A stretch of 7,287 bases of DNA from assembly GCA_937892695.1 (NCBI GenBank), contig CALBJK010000233.1:1-7287 (forward strand), read 5' to 3'. The position numbers and the translations under genes are program-made. This DNA comes from an uncultured Prevotella sp. Lineage in GTDB: Bacteria; Bacteroidota; Bacteroidia; Bacteroidales; Bacteroidaceae. Positions 4,913 to 7,287 of this stretch are shown in pieces. Numbering within the stretch: the stretch's first letter is position 1; the number at the start of each line of letters is the position of its first letter. The notes below the pieces were generated by a model that was given only the letters and a program-made list of their open reading frames with translations, was not told the origin of the DNA and did no database searches.

Positions 4913-7045
4913 ATGTTGTCCAGAATGAAAGATTTTTACATTACTAAACGTGACGGCTCGCGTGACAAATTTTCTCTTGATAAGATTATGAATGCAATAA
5001 TAAAAGCATTCCGTTCGGTTGACGAGCCTGTCGACTTGTCTTCTATTTCCCGTATCTTAGGACATTTGGAAATACGTGACGACATAAAAGTCGAGGATAT
5101 TCAGAATCAAATGGAAATGGCTTTGATGCAAGAAGGCTTTTATCGTGTTGCAAAATCTTTCATGCTGTATAGGCAGCGTCATACAGAGGATAGGGAGATA
5201 TTAGACAAGTTGAAATTTTTATCCGAATATTGTAATTCTTCCAATGCGGCTACAAGTTCAAAATACGATGCAAATGCCAATGTAGAGCATAAGAATATTG
5301 CTACTTTAATAGGTGAATTGCCAAAGTCTAGTTTCATTCGTCTGAATCGCCGCTTGCTGACAGACCGAATCAAGCAGATGTACGGCAAACAGCTTTCTGA
5401 CGAATATCTTGAAAAGCTCAACCATCATTTTATATACAAAAATGATGAGACAAGTCTTGCAAACTATTGTGCTTCAATCACAATGTATCCTTGGCTTATC
5501 GGTGGAACCACATCTATCGGAGGCAATTCTACAGCACCGACCAATCTGAAGTCATTCTGTGGTGGCTTCGTCAATATGGTTTTCATGGTTTCGAGTATGC
5601 TGAGCGGTGCCTGTGCCACTCCAGAATTTCTGATGTACTTGAACTATTTCATCGGATTGGAATACGGAAAGGAATACTGGAAAGAAGCAGACAAGGTCGT
5701 TGATTTATCCGCTAAAAAGAGAACTATAGACAAAATGATAACGGACTGTTTCGAGCAAATTGTCTATTCTATAAACCAACCGACGGGTGCCAGAAATTAT
5801 CAAGCTGTATTCTGGAATATAGCTTACTACGATAAACCGTACTTTGAGAGTCTGTTCGGAAATTTCTATTTCCCCGACGGATCCCAGCCTGATTGGAACG
5901 GATTGTCGTGGTTGCAGAAACGTTTTATGAAATGGTTCAACAAAGAGCGTACAAAAGCAGTTCTTACATTTCCTGTCGAGACAATGGCTCTCCTTACGAA
6001 AGACGATGATGTTATCGATAAAGAGTGGGGCGATTTCATTTCAGAGATGTACGCCGAAGGTCATTCGTTCTTTACATATATGAGCGACAACGCCGACTCT
6101 CTGAGTTCTTGCTGTCGGCTTCGCAATGAGATTCAAGACAACGGATTCAGCTATACTTTGGGAGCAGGTGGAGTTTCTACCGGTTCGAAAAGTGTGCTGA
6201 CTATAAACCTGAACCGCTGCATCCAATATGCTGTTAATAATAAGATAGATTATAAGGATTTTCTGGAAGAGATAATCGATCTTTGCCATAAAGTGCAACT
6301 CGCATACAATGAAAATTTGAAAGATTTACAGCAACACGGCATGCTTCCGCTTTTTGATGCCGGTTACATAAATATGAGTCGACAGTACCTTACAATAGGG
6401 GTGAACGGTCTTGTTGAAGCTGCAGAATTTCTGGGATTGAAAATAAATGACAATCCTGATTATCTGCATTTTGTACAGACCGTCCTTGGCCTTGTAGAAA
6501 AGTATAATAAGAAATACAGAAGTAAGGACGTGCTTTTTAATTGCGAAATGATTCCAGCAGAAAATGTTGGAGTTAAGCATGCTAAATGGGATAGGGAAGA
6601 TGGCTATTTCGTTCCTCGTGATTGCTATAATAGCTATTTTTATGTTGTCGAAGACGACAGCTTGAACATAATGGATAAGTTTAAACTGCATGGTGCCCCA
6701 TACATCCAACATCTTACGGGAGGGTCTGCCTTGCACTTAAATTTGGAAGAGCATCTGTCCAAAAAACAATATAGACAGTTGCTGAAGGTGGCAGCAAAGG
6801 AAGGATGTAATTATTTCACATTCAATATTCCTAATACCATTTGCAACGACTGTGGGCACATAGACAAACGCTATTTAAGTGAATGTCCGGTTTGTCATAG
6901 CCACAATATCGACTATATGACACGTATTATCGGCTATCTGAAGCGTGTAAGCAATTTCTCCGAAGCTCGTCAAGAGGAGGCTTCACGCCGCTACTATGCT
7001 TCTAAAAGTCAATATGTTGAAGATTTGAAGCATGAACATAATTGA
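4913..7045 (+). CDS. nrdD: Anaerobic (class III) ribonucleoside-triphosphate reductase, 710 aa
   Basis: Reduces ribonucleoside triphosphates to deoxy forms without oxygen, using a glycyl radical made by NrdG; cytoplasmic. One N-terminal ATP-cone (about residues 7-95, beginning FYITKRDGSRDKFSLDKI) suggests allosteric activity control by ATP/dATP. The barrel domain contains C187 (ANYCAS), aligned by eye with the first active-site cysteine of formate-type enzymes, and C400/C401 (SSCCRLR), of which the Cys-Arg C401 is the likely thiyl-radical residue. Near the end, C644, C647, C658 and C661 form the zinc site (CNDC and CPVC), and RIIGYL places the glycyl radical at G674. Length is close to E. coli NrdD (712). 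The start may be the ATG at 4913 or the in-frame ATG at 4925 (MKDFYITKRDG), which gives a more usual N-terminus; neither has a Shine-Dalgarno site. Followed after 24 bases by nrdG. Confidence 0.97.
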   Translation: MLSRMKDFYITKRDGSRDKFSLDKIMNAIIKAFRSVDEPVDLSSISRILGHLEIRDDIKVEDIQNQMEMALMQEGFYRVAKSFMLYRQRHTEDREILDKLKFLSEYCNSSNAATSSKYDANANVEHKNIATLIGELPKSSFIRLNRRLLTDRIKQMYGKQLSDEYLEKLNHHFIYKNDETSLANYCASITMYPWLIGGTTSIGGNSTAPTNLKSFCGGFVNMVFMVSSMLSGACATPEFLMYLNYFIGLEYGKEYWKEADKVVDLSAKKRTIDKMITDCFEQIVYSINQPTGARNYQAVFWNIAYYDKPYFESLFGNFYFPDGSQPDWNGLSWLQKRFMKWFNKERTKAVLTFPVETMALLTKDDDVIDKEWGDFISEMYAEGHSFFTYMSDNADSLSSCCRLRNEIQDNGFSYTLGAGGVSTGSKSVLTINLNRCIQYAVNNKIDYKDFLEEIIDLCHKVQLAYNENLKDLQQHGMLPLFDAGYINMSRQYLTIGVNGLVEAAEFLGLKINDNPDYLHFVQTVLGLVEKYNKKYRSKDVLFNCEMIPAENVGVKHAKWDREDGYFVPRDCYNSYFYVVEDDSLNIMDKFKLHGAPYIQHLTGGSALHLNLEEHLSKKQYRQLLKVAAKEGCNYFTFNIPNTICNDCGHIDKRYLSECPVCHSHNIDYMTRIIGYLKRVSNFSEARQEEASRRYYASKSQYVEDLKHEHN

Positions 7046-7057
7046 ATTATGTGAAGC

Positions 7058-7061
7058 AGGA
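7058..7061 (+). promoter_or_regulatory. Shine-Dalgarno site of nrdG
   Basis: AGGA is placed 8 bases before the ATG at 7070. It is the only convincing Shine-Dalgarno match before a gene in this window and helps pick 7070 over the out-of-frame ATG at 7066. Confidence 0.55.
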
Positions 7062-7069
7062 ATTGATGT

Positions 7070-7287
7070 ATGTTGAAATATCTTAACACCGGCATTGTCT
7101 TTCAGGAGATACCAGATGAAGTGACTCTTTCCATAAACATCACAAACTGTCCTTGTCGGTGTCCCCATTGCCATAGCCAATATTTGTGGAGGGATATCGG
7201 AAATTTTCTTACATCAGAGGTCATAGATAGCTTTATAAAAGATTATGGCGAGGAAATAACTTGTATCTGTTTCATGGGGGGTGATTC
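7070..7287 (+). CDS. nrdG: Anaerobic ribonucleotide reductase activating protein, radical SAM (3' end outside window)
   Basis: Activase that uses a 4Fe-4S cluster and S-adenosylmethionine to place the glycyl radical on NrdD. The 72 visible codons begin MLKYLNTGIVFQEIPDEVTL. They contain the radical SAM cluster motif CX3CX2C at C27, C31 and C34 (CPCRCPHCHS), with an additional cysteine at C29, and near the cut a Gly-Gly motif (FMGGD) that corresponds to the SAM-binding GGE region. The N-terminus, with FQEIPDE, matches the short Bacteroidetes form of NrdG rather than the E. coli form. The in-frame codon two before the ATG is a TGA stop, so 7070 is the first possible ATG. It lies 24 bases after nrdD and is surely in the same operon. 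The rest of the protein is not in the window. Confidence 0.93.
   Translation, partial: MLKYLNTGIVFQEIPDEVTLSINITNCPCRCPHCHSQYLWRDIGNFLTSEVIDSFIKDYGEEITCICFMGGD

Noticed and set aside
6326..6736. Minus-strand open frame of 136 codons inside nrdD
   Set aside because: Antisense to a well-conserved enzyme, with no domain character and no regulatory signals.
7066..7068. ATG just before nrdG as an alternative start
   Set aside because: It is in a different frame from the radical SAM motif; 7070 is in frame and has a well-placed AGGA.
1..7287. Mobile elements, CRISPR arrays, tRNA or rRNA genes
   Set aside because: No transposase or integrase frame, no regularly spaced direct repeats, and no tRNA-like cloverleaf or rRNA sequence was recognised on either strand.

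Overview
The window looks like chromosomal DNA from an anaerobic member of the Bacteroidales, most like Prevotella or a close relative. The grounds are AT-rich intergenic DNA, start codons mostly without Shine-Dalgarno sequences, three matches to the Bacteroidetes -7 promoter box (TAnnTTTG), a Bacteroidetes-type putative porin, a DUF4468 protein, and an oxygen-sensitive class III ribonucleotide reductase with its activase. The genus is inferred from general family resemblance, not from a search.

Left half (about 182-3529, minus strand): a compact three-gene cell-envelope operon, read right to left. It begins with a secreted DUF4468 protein that has a Lys/Ala/Glu-rich helical region. A 73-residue protein with two membrane segments follows after 16 bases. 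A 774-residue outer-membrane beta-barrel (putative porin, Porin_10-like) comes last, joined to the small gene by a TGATG stop/start overlap. A -7 box lies just before the first gene, and a 9-bp perfect hairpin overlaps the porin stop codon. At bases 1-84 an open plus-strand frame may be the tail of a convergent gene.

Middle (3530-3793): a divergent intergenic region with a good promoter for the rightward gene and several dyad-symmetric sequences that could be operators.

Right half (3794-7287, plus strand): a 318-residue regulator with a degenerate ScdA_N-like segment, a hemerythrin-like di-iron domain that keeps its His/Glu ligands, and a LuxR-type DNA-binding domain. It ends in a hairpin that encloses its stop codon. 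It is followed by nrdD (anaerobic ribonucleoside-triphosphate reductase) with its own candidate -7 box, and 24 bases later by the start of nrdG (radical SAM activase), which is cut by the window edge.

nrdD and nrdG form the anaerobic dNTP-synthesis pair. The regulator beside them has a domain type that binds O2, NO or reacts with redox stress, so it is a plausible one-component sensor of conditions that damage the glycyl-radical and iron-sulfur enzymes next door. That link rests on adjacency and domain chemistry and is untested. I saw no mobile element, CRISPR array, tRNA or rRNA.
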